64,000 nucleotides of DNA from Halorussus halobius (GCF_004765805.1 NZ_SBIU01000008.1:1-64000); one strand, 5' to 3'. Shown: positions 24,285-32,589, counted from the first letter of the stretch. Program-made: numbers and translations. Notes: generated by a model not told the origin, from the letters alone.

Positions 24285-25132
24285 CGACCGTCACCCCCAC
24301 TACCGTCGGTCGCGACATCAAGCGTCGTCTGTGGCCCTCGGAACTCCTCCCGTTCGGCCGGGTCGAAGTTCATTACGAGCCGCTCGGTCGCCTCGTCTCG
24401 CTGCTCGCCCTCCGTGACGTCGAGCGAGTACGTCGTGTCGAGCGAAGCGTACGTGTACGCGTCGACAGCCGTGAAGGCCTCGGGGGGATCCGAGTAGGAT
24501 ACGACCCAGTCGGCCTCGAGCTCGCGGAGGACTGCCTCGAACTCCGCATGGTCGAAGTTGTCGACGTTGTAATACTGCTCGCAGTCGACGTACGGCGGGT
24601 CGAGGTAGACCAGCGTATCGGACCCGTCGTTCCTGCGGACGACGTCCTTCCAGTCGCGACACTCCAGCTGGACGCCCCGGAACCGCGCGGCGATCTCTTC
24701 CAGCGCTTGAGCGTTGTTGTGGAACGTCCGGGCGACGTTCCGCTTCGTGCTGTTCTTATATCCCGAGTAGCCGTTGAGCTTCGCGCCGAACTGCGTGTAC
24801 CGGAGGTAGAACCACCGGCCAGCGCGCTCGATGTCGTCCTCGGGACGCTCTCCGTCGTAGAACGCTCGCGCCCACTCCTCGTGAACATCGCGAGCGTGGG
24901 GGACGTAGGACAGCCACTCCTCGAGTTCGTCGCGACGCTCGCGAGCGACCTGGAAGAAGTGGACGACGTCCCTGTTGAGGTCGTTGTAGATCTCGACTGG
25001 CGACGGCTGTTTGTTGAGCAGAACGGCCGCCGCGCCGCCGAACGGCTCGACGTAGCAACGATGGGCCGGGAAGTGGCCGATAATCCAGTCCGCGTACCGG
25101 GTCTTTCCGCCGACGTAGGGGAACGCGCTCAC
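24281..25132 (-). CDS. DNA adenine methylase, Dam/MT-D12 family, 283 aa
   Basis: The start GTG at 25132 overlaps the previous stop (GTGA) and gives MSAFPYVGGKTRYADWII. Family motifs present: FPYVGGKTR (AdoMet-binding FxGxK) at residues 4-12, 'YVEPFGGAAAVLLNK' at about 25-40, and catalytic DPPY in 'LVYLDPPYVDCEQYY'. This class transfers a methyl group to N6 of adenine, Dam typically in GATC. In viruses it protects DNA against host restriction or tunes packaging and transcription. Its C-terminus ends in a 'VATDGSGGDGR' tail shared with neighbours. The target sequence is not known from this sequence. Confidence 0.85.
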   Translation of the reverse strand: MSAFPYVGGKTRYADWIIGHFPAHRCYVEPFGGAAAVLLNKQPSPVEIYNDLNRDVVHFFQVARERRDELEEWLSYVPHARDVHEEWARAFYDGERPEDDIERAGRWFYLRYTQFGAKLNGYSGYKNSTKRNVARTFHNNAQALEEIAARFRGVQLECRDWKDVVRRNDGSDTLVYLDPPYVDCEQYYNVDNFDHAEFEAVLRELEADWVVSYSDPPEAFTAVDAYTYASLDTTYSLDVTEGEQRDEATERLVMNFDPAEREEFRGPQTTLDVATDGSGGDGR

Positions 25133-25650
25133 CGGCACGACGAACCACTCCCGTCGGTCGCTACCGACTCCTCCGGCCCGGTAGAGTCGAACGTCCGGCC
25201 TGACGCCACACTCGTCGGCCGCTCCGACCATGGCCGCCGCTCACCCGACTCGGGGTCGACCCAGTACCACTCCTTGTCCGGAAGCTGGCGAGCACTCGGT
25301 CGGGAGAGGTATCGGTCGGGGAGCTCGTGCGGCCACTGGATCCCCCACTCCCGGGGGCGCTCACCATGCTCTTGGAGGAACGCCTCGCGGTCGTCGAGCA
25401 GGTTGAGGACGGCCTGCCGGGGCTCGCGATCCTGCTCGCTGGCAAGCCGGCGCTCGGCCGCCCGCCACGCGCCGATGACCTCGAGCCGGTCGATTCCACT
25501 GATGCGGTCGCGCACCATCCGCGCCAGCGAGTGGTCCGTATCCTCCGGCCCGGTCTCGACGAGGTCGTGGTCGAGGAACCGCGCCGGGTTCTCCCCGATA
25601 TCCTCCGTGAGCTTGCGTTGCCAGTCGGGAGTCTCGCCGCTCGGATTCAC
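25129..25650 (-). CDS. hypothetical protein of haloviral type, 173 aa
   Basis: Contains 'ISGIDRLEVIGAWRAAERRLASEQDREPRQAVLNLLDDREAFLQEHGERP', a helical segment that I associate with small conserved haloviral proteins of unknown role; this is from memory. It is located between dpdA-like and methylase genes, overlapping both by 4 bp. It ends with 'VATDGSGSSCR', nearly the same tail as the methylase. It might be a partner in DNA modification; this is inference from context. Confidence 0.55.
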   Translation of the reverse strand: MNPSGETPDWQRKLTEDIGENPARFLDHDLVETGPEDTDHSLARMVRDRISGIDRLEVIGAWRAAERRLASEQDREPRQAVLNLLDDREAFLQEHGERPREWGIQWPHELPDRYLSRPSARQLPDKEWYWVDPESGERRPWSERPTSVASGRTFDSTGPEESVATDGSGSSCR

Positions 25651-26480
25651 GCCGACCCCTCCTCATTCCGGTCAGTATCCGTGCTGTACTTACCGCCGTC
25701 TGTGGCGAGTGTCGTCTGTTCCTCGATTGCTCGACCGTACTGGTTGACTTTCTCCCGATAGGCTCGGAACAGCCGTTTCTTGTGCGCCTTCGACTCTGCT
25801 CGGTAGTTCCACGCGGAGGTGTCGCTCGACGCGAACCGGCCCCAGAGCCGGCTGTTCTTCCAGCCGTTCAGCGTGAGGCCAAAGAGGTGCCAGCGCCGGT
25901 ACCCAAGAACGTCCTCACAGGCGTCGAGAACCTCGCCTATCTTTGATGGGTCGTCACGTTTGCAGACCGTTCCGATTGCCATTCGGTCGCGCACGAGGTC
26001 GTGGCGCTCAAACAGGCGAGCGCACCGCCGGTAGTCGTCCGGCTCCCACCCTTGGAGAACCGGCAGGACCTCGAACGGCCACGGTTCCGCTTGGAACACG
26101 TCGAGTGCTTGGCAATGCTTCTCGACGGTTCGAGTGACGCGCTCCTCGGGCGTCGTGTCGTGGAGTTCCGGCTCACACGCGAAGTCCGGGAGCGCCACCT
26201 CGTCCGCCCCGATTTCGGCGGCCCACTCGAACAGGTCCCGGACCGAGTAGGGGTAACTGAGGTCCCACGCTGTCGTCGCCTGAAAGCCGCCCGAATCGAC
26301 AAGGACACGGTTCGGGAGGTCCGGGACGTGGAGGTTGAACGTCGGGCCGCTATTGTTCCACGCCAAGCCCGCCGAGAGCAAGATATCCTCGCCGTCAAAC
26401 AGCCCGTCGTAGGTCCCCGTGGTGTCGATGCAGTAGTGCATCCGAGGAGCGTCGAATCGGTTAGTGCCGCCCTCAGGCAT
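25647..26480 (-). CDS. DpdA/TGT-like transglycosylase, candidate DNA 7-deazaguanine insertion enzyme, 277 aa
   Basis: The TIM-barrel tRNA-guanine transglycosylase signature is clear: VDSGGFQ (Asp 62), LPDF (Asp 99), VLQGW (Gln 143), AIGT (Gly 170), FGLT, and FASSDTSAW (Asp 220). The spacings Q-to-G (27) and G-to-D (50) equal those of Q203, G230 and nucleophile D280 in bacterial TGT. Viral and genomic-island homologues (DpdA) swap guanine in DNA for preQ0-type bases. At 277 aa it lacks the zinc and RNA-binding parts of tRNA enzymes, arguing for a DNA rather than tRNA target. No preQ0 synthesis genes lie nearby; the host's archaeosine pathway could supply it. Start ATG 26480; ATG 26489 is possible. 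Confidence 0.75.
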   Translation of the reverse strand: MPEGGTNRFDAPRMHYCIDTTGTYDGLFDGEDILLSAGLAWNNSGPTFNLHVPDLPNRVLVDSGGFQATTAWDLSYPYSVRDLFEWAAEIGADEVALPDFACEPELHDTTPEERVTRTVEKHCQALDVFQAEPWPFEVLPVLQGWEPDDYRRCARLFERHDLVRDRMAIGTVCKRDDPSKIGEVLDACEDVLGYRRWHLFGLTLNGWKNSRLWGRFASSDTSAWNYRAESKAHKKRLFRAYREKVNQYGRAIEEQTTLATDGGKYSTDTDRNEEGSA

Positions 26481-26691
26481 CGTGATCACACTCCGGGCAG
26501 TAGGCGACCCACTGACCGCTCCCGTCGTCGAGATAGGTCAGCTTCCAGTCGTCGAGACGCTTCATCGTCGAGAACCGTTCCTCAATCCCGCACCCATGGC
26601 ACGGGATGGACGGGTCGTCTCGCGGGCCGCCGCCCGCGCCGATCGTCGCGACGCCAGGATGATCAGTGCCGTCCGTGGACTGCTCAGTCAT
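26473..26691 (-). CDS. mini zinc-ribbon protein next to dpdA-like gene, 72 aa
   Basis: Has CHGCG (about residues 32-36) and CPECDHD near the C-terminus, forming a four-cysteine ribbon around a beta-hairpin 'WKLTYLDDGSGQWVAY'. It overlaps the dpdA-like start by 8 bp and the previous stop by 8 bp. It could supply the zinc element that the compact transglycosylase lacks, but this is speculative. Confidence 0.6.
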   Translation of the reverse strand: MTEQSTDGTDHPGVATIGAGGGPRDDPSIPCHGCGIEERFSTMKRLDDWKLTYLDDGSGQWVAYCPECDHDA

Positions 26692-26917
26692 CGGCGACCA
26701 CTCCCTCGCCCTCGCCATCCAGCAACGCTCGAACCCGATCGGGGTCGGGCCCGCCCTCCCGAAGCACACGCGGCTCCGCGTACACCTCTCGCACGGGACA
26801 CGCCGGCAGGTGGTCCTGCATCCCTTGGCCTTCCCGCAGCGACTGTCCGCACAACCCGCACGCTGTCGTGACGACCGACTCGCCGTCGCCTCGCGTCTGC
26901 CGGTACTCCAACGTCAC
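26684..26917 (-). CDS. mini zinc-finger protein, 77 aa
   Basis: GTG at 26917 overlaps the stop of the 1059-aa gene (GTGA), which fixes the start. Zinc ligands: CGLCG, then HLPAC (C-x2-C-x15-H-x3-C pattern at about residues 23-45), like a C2HC finger. The remaining part is an Arg/Asp-rich helix. Function unknown; probably protein or nucleic acid binding. Confidence 0.6.
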   Translation of the reverse strand: MTLEYRQTRGDGESVVTTACGLCGQSLREGQGMQDHLPACPVREVYAEPRVLREGGPDPDRVRALLDGEGEGVVADD

Positions 26918-29900
26918 GCCCCACCACCTCCTGCGACCGCACTCCGAAGCGACTGTTGCCCGGCAGACTGCCCGAACACCACCGGCGTCGGCACCGCAGC
27001 CTCCGCACCGCCCAGCGCTCGGAACACGTCCAGCCATCGCTCGACCCGCGGCCACCGCTCGACCACCACCGCCACGTCGACACCAGTCCCGCTGCGGAAC
27101 GCCGCGAAATACTCGCTCCGCTCCTCGCTGTCCAAGAGTCTGGTCGCGAGGGTGTGGCCGAGACTCCGAACCAGCACCGGGAACGGTAGGTCGCCGTCCT
27201 CGTTGTCCTTGACGAACCACGGCCGCCGCTCATCGGCGTACCGCTCGTCGTCCGTGTTGAACGCCACGGTCAGCCGGTAGCCCTGCTCGGTCTCCGAGAC
27301 CAGGCCGAGGCCGAGTAGCCAGTCCTTGTGGGTCTGCCACGTCCGCCGAGCGACGTCGGCGCGCTCCGCGACCGCCATCCCCGAGAGCGGCTGGTCGGCC
27401 GCGAGCAGCGCCGCGACCACCGCCCGAACGCCCCGCGTCTCCCACGGCATGATCCGGCCAGCCGCGAGCTGGGCGAGCGCCTCGCGGACTTCCGAGACGC
27501 GGAGATCCCGCTCGTCGGCCTCGCTGCGGAGGCCCGCGATAGCTCGCGCCGCGTCGAACGGCGTCGCAACGAACACCCGCAGCAGCGACACTGCTGCCCG
27601 TGTCGCCCGCAGATTCTTCCGAGCCGCCATGCGTTCGACGACGCGACCGAACCGCTGCCGGGAGAGATCGTCGGTCGCCTCGACCGGCACCCGAACCGGA
27701 ATGTCCGGCGCGTCCTCGTGAACCTCGTCGTCGAGACGGCCGAGCCGGCCCTTGAGTTCCCGGACGAGGTCGGCCTCGGCGTCGCCGAGGTCGCCCACGA
27801 CACAGATCGCGCCGACGAGGTCGCCGACCTCGAACGCGTCCAGCGACGGGTCGATCGCGGCCTCCCGGCGGTCGCCGTCCTGCTCGAACAGCTGCCGGTA
27901 GACCGACGCGAGGTTAGCGCGAGCCTGAAGCTTCACCGCCGTCGCGAGCAGTTTGACGAGCATCCCACGGTTGTCGTCGCGGAGCGATTCGTGCCGCCCA
28001 CCGTTCTGGCGCGGGAGCCGCACCTGCTGGACGACGTCGACGCCACACAGGTCGAGGAGGTCGAGCATCGTCTTCGCGAGCCCCATCGCCTCCCGCGTGA
28101 TCGTCGACCGAAACTCCTCAACAGGGCCCTCGTAGTCCCCCGCGACCAGCGATTTCGTCAGCTCGCACAGATGCTCCTCGGCTGCCTCGAGTTCGTCGAC
28201 GTACTCGCTGCCGTCCTCGACGTCGTCGGGGAGGTAGCCCATGCAGACGAGGTCGCGCAAGATCGGCTTATGGCCGGAAAGGAATTCGCCGAGGTCGTCG
28301 GTGCCGTCGATTCGGTCGCCGTCCTCGAGAATCTGCGAGAACGTCCGCCGACTGGCTAACGCTCTGGCGATACACACCCAGTACTGCATCGGGTTCGTCG
28401 CTTCAGCGCCGACGACCAGGGTGTCGGTCGCCTCGCGGTACGCCCAGCGGGGTGCGCCCTGGTCGCCCTGTTCGGCGAGCGGGTAGTCCACGACAGCGAT
28501 GCCGTTCGCGGGCGGTGTGGCAGCTGTTGCGGTGGCGTCCCAGCGGGGGAGGCGCTGTGTGGTGTGGAGCGGCGGCAGCCGGTGGCGGTCCTCCCCTCCC
28601 ACGTGGGCGCGCGTTGAGACACGGCTATCGTCGGAGCCATTGCACACATCGCTAACGGCGTCGTCAAGCGTCCGCTGTCGGGCGGTTTCGTCGTCGAGCC
28701 AGTCGAGATACTGCTCGCCGGCGGGCAGCAGCTCGACGTGCTTGTTCGCGTTCGGCCCGAACGTGTCGACAAGGCCGAGCGCGTCGACGCTGGAGTCCTC
28801 GCGGTCGGGAGCGAGCCGGCGGATGGCCTGCCGGACGCGGGACTTGCCGACGCCACTCCGTGCGTACAGCTCCGAGTACGCGAGCGTCTGGCTGTCCTCG
28901 GCGGCGAGCCAGCGGAGGATCCGGACCTCGCGACCGTCCCGATCGAGAGCCTCCTTGGCGTTCGCGACGCGGTCGGACTGACTCTCAGCGAGGGGTGTGA
29001 TGTCCTCTCGGCTAACGGGGAGGGACTCGCGATGGTCGCGGTAGAGCGCGAGCTGCTGGACGCCACTGCCGACGAGCCGCACGTCGCACCCTTGGGCGAG
29101 CGCGGCGAGGAACTCGCAGACGTCTTCGCGCTGACTCCGGCGCTGGTCGTGGAACGCGTCGTCGAGCCGCACCGTGACCGTGGGCGTCGCGTCGACGAGC
29201 GCGAACACCGCCGGGACGAGGTGGCGGTCGCTGATGGCTGCGCGGCCGCTCGGCTGCGTGAGTGCGCGGACGAACTCCCAGGCGGCCTGCTGGCTGCCGC
29301 GCGCGATCTTGTCGGCGAGCCCGAGCAGGTCTGCGTCCTCGCTGCTGGCTGTGAGTCCGGCGTCCTCGAGGAGCGCTTGGAGTTCGAGCGGGCTGCGGCC
29401 CTGTGCGAGCGTCCGGATGGCGTTGACGAGCTGGTCGCGCAGCCCCTCCGCGACCCCACTTGCTAAACCAGATATTGGTTTATCAAGCGTCGTGCTTGCG
29501 TCGGGGTCGACCGGCTGCTGGCGCGTAAGCGACAGCTCGCCCGTGGTGCCGAGCGAGTCGGGGTCGTCGTGGTCGACCCCGCTGTAGTCTCCCTGGAGGT
29601 CGACGTGGTCGGCGAGCCGCGTATCCTGCTCGCGGAACACGTCGTCGGCCTCGGCCTCGAACCGGCCGTAGATCTCGCTGAACGCGTCCATCGCAGCTGA
29701 TTCGAGGAACTCGAACCGAGCGCTCCACCGCTCCAGGGCGGCCTCCGCTTCGTCGTCGAGGAGCTGGTCGTAGTCCTCGAAGGCACTGTTGGCGGCGTCG
29801 GCGAGATACTCCTCGCGGAACTGGAGTCGGTCGTCGATGCGGTCGGCGAGCTGGCCGTAGTCGTCCTCGGCCTCGTAGGCTTCGCGTTCGCCGGCGTGTT

Positions 29901-30093
29901 CGGCGAGGATGCGCGACCGGATCTCGGCGGCGACCGCGTGGTCGTCGTGCTCGAACCGGACGTTGAGCCGGTCGGTCGCGTGCTGTGCGAAACAGAGCGG
30001 GCACTCCGTTGAGTCCTGCTCGCGGACGTCCTCGGCGAGCCAGAACCCGTGGCAGGTACTGCAACCGACGACCTGCCACGTCACGCCGGACAC
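26914..30093 (-). CDS. large zinc-ribbon/HTH protein, 1059 aa, first gene of early-type operon
   Basis: N-terminus has a zinc ribbon, CSTC...CPLC (about residues 11-34), like DUF5817-type haloarchaeal proteins (from memory). An acidic helical, coiled-coil-like part spans about 60-170. HTH-like segments are 'LAYSELYARSGVGKSRVRQAIRRLAPD' (about 400) and 'QPLSGMAVAERADVARRTWQTHKDWLLGLGLV' (about 915-950). No polymerase, helicase or Walker motif is visible. GTG at 30093 is the start; GTG at 30084 is an alternative. Its size and operon-leading position next to the provirus end suggest a replication or control function, but I cannot assign one. Confidence 0.6.
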   Translation of the reverse strand: MSGVTWQVVGCSTCHGFWLAEDVREQDSTECPLCFAQHATDRLNVRFEHDDHAVAAEIRSRILAEHAGEREAYEAEDDYGQLADRIDDRLQFREEYLADAANSAFEDYDQLLDDEAEAALERWSARFEFLESAAMDAFSEIYGRFEAEADDVFREQDTRLADHVDLQGDYSGVDHDDPDSLGTTGELSLTRQQPVDPDASTTLDKPISGLASGVAEGLRDQLVNAIRTLAQGRSPLELQALLEDAGLTASSEDADLLGLADKIARGSQQAAWEFVRALTQPSGRAAISDRHLVPAVFALVDATPTVTVRLDDAFHDQRRSQREDVCEFLAALAQGCDVRLVGSGVQQLALYRDHRESLPVSREDITPLAESQSDRVANAKEALDRDGREVRILRWLAAEDSQTLAYSELYARSGVGKSRVRQAIRRLAPDREDSSVDALGLVDTFGPNANKHVELLPAGEQYLDWLDDETARQRTLDDAVSDVCNGSDDSRVSTRAHVGGEDRHRLPPLHTTQRLPRWDATATAATPPANGIAVVDYPLAEQGDQGAPRWAYREATDTLVVGAEATNPMQYWVCIARALASRRTFSQILEDGDRIDGTDDLGEFLSGHKPILRDLVCMGYLPDDVEDGSEYVDELEAAEEHLCELTKSLVAGDYEGPVEEFRSTITREAMGLAKTMLDLLDLCGVDVVQQVRLPRQNGGRHESLRDDNRGMLVKLLATAVKLQARANLASVYRQLFEQDGDRREAAIDPSLDAFEVGDLVGAICVVGDLGDAEADLVRELKGRLGRLDDEVHEDAPDIPVRVPVEATDDLSRQRFGRVVERMAARKNLRATRAAVSLLRVFVATPFDAARAIAGLRSEADERDLRVSEVREALAQLAAGRIMPWETRGVRAVVAALLAADQPLSGMAVAERADVARRTWQTHKDWLLGLGLVSETEQGYRLTVAFNTDDERYADERRPWFVKDNEDGDLPFPVLVRSLGHTLATRLLDSEERSEYFAAFRSGTGVDVAVVVERWPRVERWLDVFRALGGAEAAVPTPVVFGQSAGQQSLRSAVAGGGGA

Positions 30094-30177
30094 CTCCGTT
30101 GGGGCGTTGCCGGATCCGTTGGACGCGACGGGATTCGGGCAGCCGAGCAGGCGGTTGGGTTAGGAGTTGAAACAGCG

Positions 30178-31695
30178 GTGGAGAACCGCATCTGGGAGAC
30201 CAACGTCGACGGCGTGGTCGAGGACCGGGCCGGGTTCGTGCGCGAACGCGCCCGGACCTTCCTGTCGCGCCGCCTGACCGCGCGAAACACGCGAGCGTGG
30301 CTCGACGCCGCCGAGTACCGCGTTCGGACCGCGCTGGCCGAGTACGATTTGGCGGTCCCGCCGGTCGACCGTCGGTTCTCGACCGACCGGCTCTCGGACC
30401 TGGTCTACTACGTGATGCGTGACTTCGTGGGCCACGGCAAGCTCACGGTCCCCATCCGGGACGACCTGCTGGAGGACGTCGAGGCGAATCGGGTCGGCGA
30501 GCGCATCAAAGTCGTCCCACGGGGCCGCGAGATAGGTCACGGCGAGCGCGTGCCGACGAACCTCGCGTTCGAGGACGAGACCGAGTTCGCCAACGTCGTC
30601 ACCCAGATGGCCGCCAGCGACGGCACCGAGTTGAACGCCTCGAACCCGAGTGCGAAGGTGAACCTCCGACCGGAGGGCGTCCCCGAGGGGACGACCATCC
30701 GGGCGGCGGTCGCGCTCGGGGTCATCAGCGAGGACGGACCGCACATCTCCATCCGCAAGCAGGCTCCCGAAGCGATGACGCCAGTCGACCTGTTGGACTC
30801 GAACAGCCTCTCGACCGAGATCGTGACCTTGCTCTGGCAGGTCTACGAGCACCACGGCGTCGTGCTGTTCTCGGGGCCGACCGGCGCGGGCAAGACGACC
30901 CTGATGAACGCCCACATGCCGTTCGTCCCGTATCGGGACCGGCCGATATCCATCGACGAGGGCTCGCGCGAAGTTCGACTTCCTCACGAGACGGGCGTCT
31001 CGCTCACCACGCGCGACCACGAGAGCGACTACAAGCGCGTCACGATGGCCGACCTGATGACCGAGTGCAACTACCTCAACCCGGACGTGGAGGTCATCGC
31101 GGAGATAAACACGCCCGCCAGCTTCCAGACGTTCGCCGAGAGCCTCAACACCGGCCACGGCATCATCGGCACCACCCACGCCGAGGACGTCGAGAAGCTC
31201 GTGAACCGCGTGGTCGAGCAGGGCCTGCCGCCCCACCTGCTTCGGGAACTCGACCTCGTGGTGTTCCCCCGCGAGGTCGACGGCGACCGGTACGTGAGCC
31301 AGGTGGTCGAACTTCTCTCGAAGGCCGAGTACGAGGACCTGTGCGGGGGAGAGTCGTCGCGAGCGCGGCGCGGCACTGTCGAGAAAGACGACGCCACGGT
31401 GTACTGGAACACGGTCGCCCACCGGGACACCGACGGCGAGTTCCATCTGGCGTACGACCATCCGCGACTCGGCGACGAGCGCGAGCAGCGCCGGCATCGC
31501 TTTTTCGACAGGCTCGCCGAACGGACCGACCGGCCGGTCGCGGCGGTCGAGGACGAGTTCCACCGCAAGCACGGCTACGTGCAGTATCTCGAACAGGAGG
31601 GGATGAGCGACTTCGAGGACCTGTTCGGCTTCCTGTCCGATTTGCAGACGAACGAGGCCGCGACCGTCGAGCGGGCGAAACGGGAGGGGGTGTAA
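30178..31695 (+). CDS. pilB: type IV pilus/secretion ATPase (PilB-like), apparently 5'-truncated at the provirus boundary
   Basis: ATPase powering pilus assembly at the cytoplasmic face. Walker A GPTGAGKTT (about residues 237-245 from GTG 30178), Asp box and 'LNPDVEVIAEINTPASFQTFAESLNTGHGIIGTTHAEDVEKLVNR' (Walker B/His box region) are intact. Upstream, only about 100 residues of the pre-ATPase domain remain, starting near 'VENRIWETNVDGVV'. The frame is open further upstream but overlaps the start and promoter region of the viral gene at 30093. No ATG start or promoter of its own is evident; GTG 30178 with GGAG upstream could serve as a restart. Its partner pilC is 3.2 kb away, unlike the normal overlapping pair. 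Confidence 0.75.
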   Translation: MENRIWETNVDGVVEDRAGFVRERARTFLSRRLTARNTRAWLDAAEYRVRTALAEYDLAVPPVDRRFSTDRLSDLVYYVMRDFVGHGKLTVPIRDDLLEDVEANRVGERIKVVPRGREIGHGERVPTNLAFEDETEFANVVTQMAASDGTELNASNPSAKVNLRPEGVPEGTTIRAAVALGVISEDGPHISIRKQAPEAMTPVDLLDSNSLSTEIVTLLWQVYEHHGVVLFSGPTGAGKTTLMNAHMPFVPYRDRPISIDEGSREVRLPHETGVSLTTRDHESDYKRVTMADLMTECNYLNPDVEVIAEINTPASFQTFAESLNTGHGIIGTTHAEDVEKLVNRVVEQGLPPHLLRELDLVVFPREVDGDRYVSQVVELLSKAEYEDLCGGESSRARRGTVEKDDATVYWNTVAHRDTDGEFHLAYDHPRLGDEREQRRHRFFDRLAERTDRPVAAVEDEFHRKHGYVQYLEQEGMSDFEDLFGFLSDLQTNEAATVERAKREGV

Positions 31696-31754
31696 CCGTA
31701 CAGACCTATTCAAGCGAGGAAGTGAAGACCACCGAGGGGTATCTCACGTCGGTC

Positions 31755-32435
31755 GTGTTAAGTTTGGCATGAGTTGTGCCAGACGGCGAAGGCTTGGAGC
31801 CATGATTCTGCGGTTTCAAGCTTGGCGCTGCGGAACGCATTCGCAAACGAAGACGTTCGGCGTTTTACCTCGCGGAAAACACGTTCGACGCTATTCCGAT
31901 TCCCGTGGCGAACATACTGAAATCGGAGTCCAAGCCGGGTCAACGCGGTCTGGAGGTGGTCGGCTCCATCGACCAGAAACGTGGCGTGCTCGACCTGCTG
32001 TTTCTCACGGAGTTCTCTCACGAACAGCAGCGTGAGTTGGGTCGTGAGTGTCTGAAACAGCCGAACATGAAGGAATTCGTTCGTCGTCGGATTCACCGCA
32101 GCATACAGCTAGCACCGCTCACTATTGACCCGAATCACCCTCTCGTCCACCGCGATCTGATTCGGAACGGTGTCGCTGGTCGGCTGTAAATCGGCTTTCT
32201 CCACTCAATTATGAATCGCGGCGCGGCTCCGTTCGACACCCAACTTCTCAAGTTCTCGTTTGGTATTCGACAGACAGCCCCGCCAAATGGAGCCGAATAC
32301 CCACTTCAATCGCGGGCTTGGGTGTCCGCTCGCGCTCCACAAATCCCAAGTCAATCCACGAACTAGAACCGCTGAGGCGGTCGGTTTTGGTCATGGAACA
32401 ACCGAACCACGACTGTCTCATCCTTAACTGAACAC
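31755..32435 (-). mobile_element. remnant IS6-family insertion sequence, 681 bp
   Basis: Imperfect terminal inverted repeats flank the broken transposase: GTGTTAAGTTTGGCATGAG at 31755-31773 and its partner at 32417-32435, matching in 15 of 19 positions. The length is close to that of complete haloarchaeal IS6-family elements. I could not confirm a target duplication. Confidence 0.7.
31758..32394 (-). pseudogene. IS6-family transposase, inactivated
   Basis: N-terminal 'MTKTDRLSGSSSWIDLGFVERE' and 'PKPAIEVGIRLHLAGLSV' are followed by an apparent 2-bp deletion near 32260. Two tryptophan codons have become stops (after 'RAAIHN' and after 'RVNSERC'). The C-terminal part, including 'DGADHLQTALTRLGLRFQY' and 'NSVERVFREVKRRTSSFAN', is intact in another frame. 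The catalytic DDE residues are therefore split between frames. The element sits between pilB and pilC. Confidence 0.8.
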
Positions 32436-32440
32436 GAGGG

Positions 32441-32520
32441 CGTCGTTCGTCCATTACTATAACTTCCAGCGACCGCACCAAGCGCTCAATGAATGCACGC
32501 CGATTGAGGAGGAAAACTAG
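32441..32520 (+). pseudogene. 3' scrap of another transposase
   Basis: The frame reads '...VHYYNFQRPHQALNECTPIEEEN' and a stop. 'YYN.RPHQALN..TP' is the typical end of rve/DDE transposases (IS3/IS481/IS630-like). Only about 26 codons remain, directly beside the IS6 remnant. A nested insertion followed by deletion is likely. Confidence 0.6.
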
Positions 32521-32589
32521 ACGGTGCCAAGTGTGCTGAGAAATTACAATTCGAACAGGTTGAAAACATTCCCGAACGCGTCGGAGGAC

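Noticed and set aside
30100..30180. tRNA gene or tRNA-derived att site at the provirus end
   Set aside because: No cloverleaf or conserved TpsiC/CCA-type sequence could be found here.
31747..32448. Target-site duplication flanking the IS6 remnant
   Set aside because: CGTCGGTC on the left resembles CGTCGTTC on the right, but the match is imperfect and offset 5 bp from the inverted repeat, so I do not claim it.
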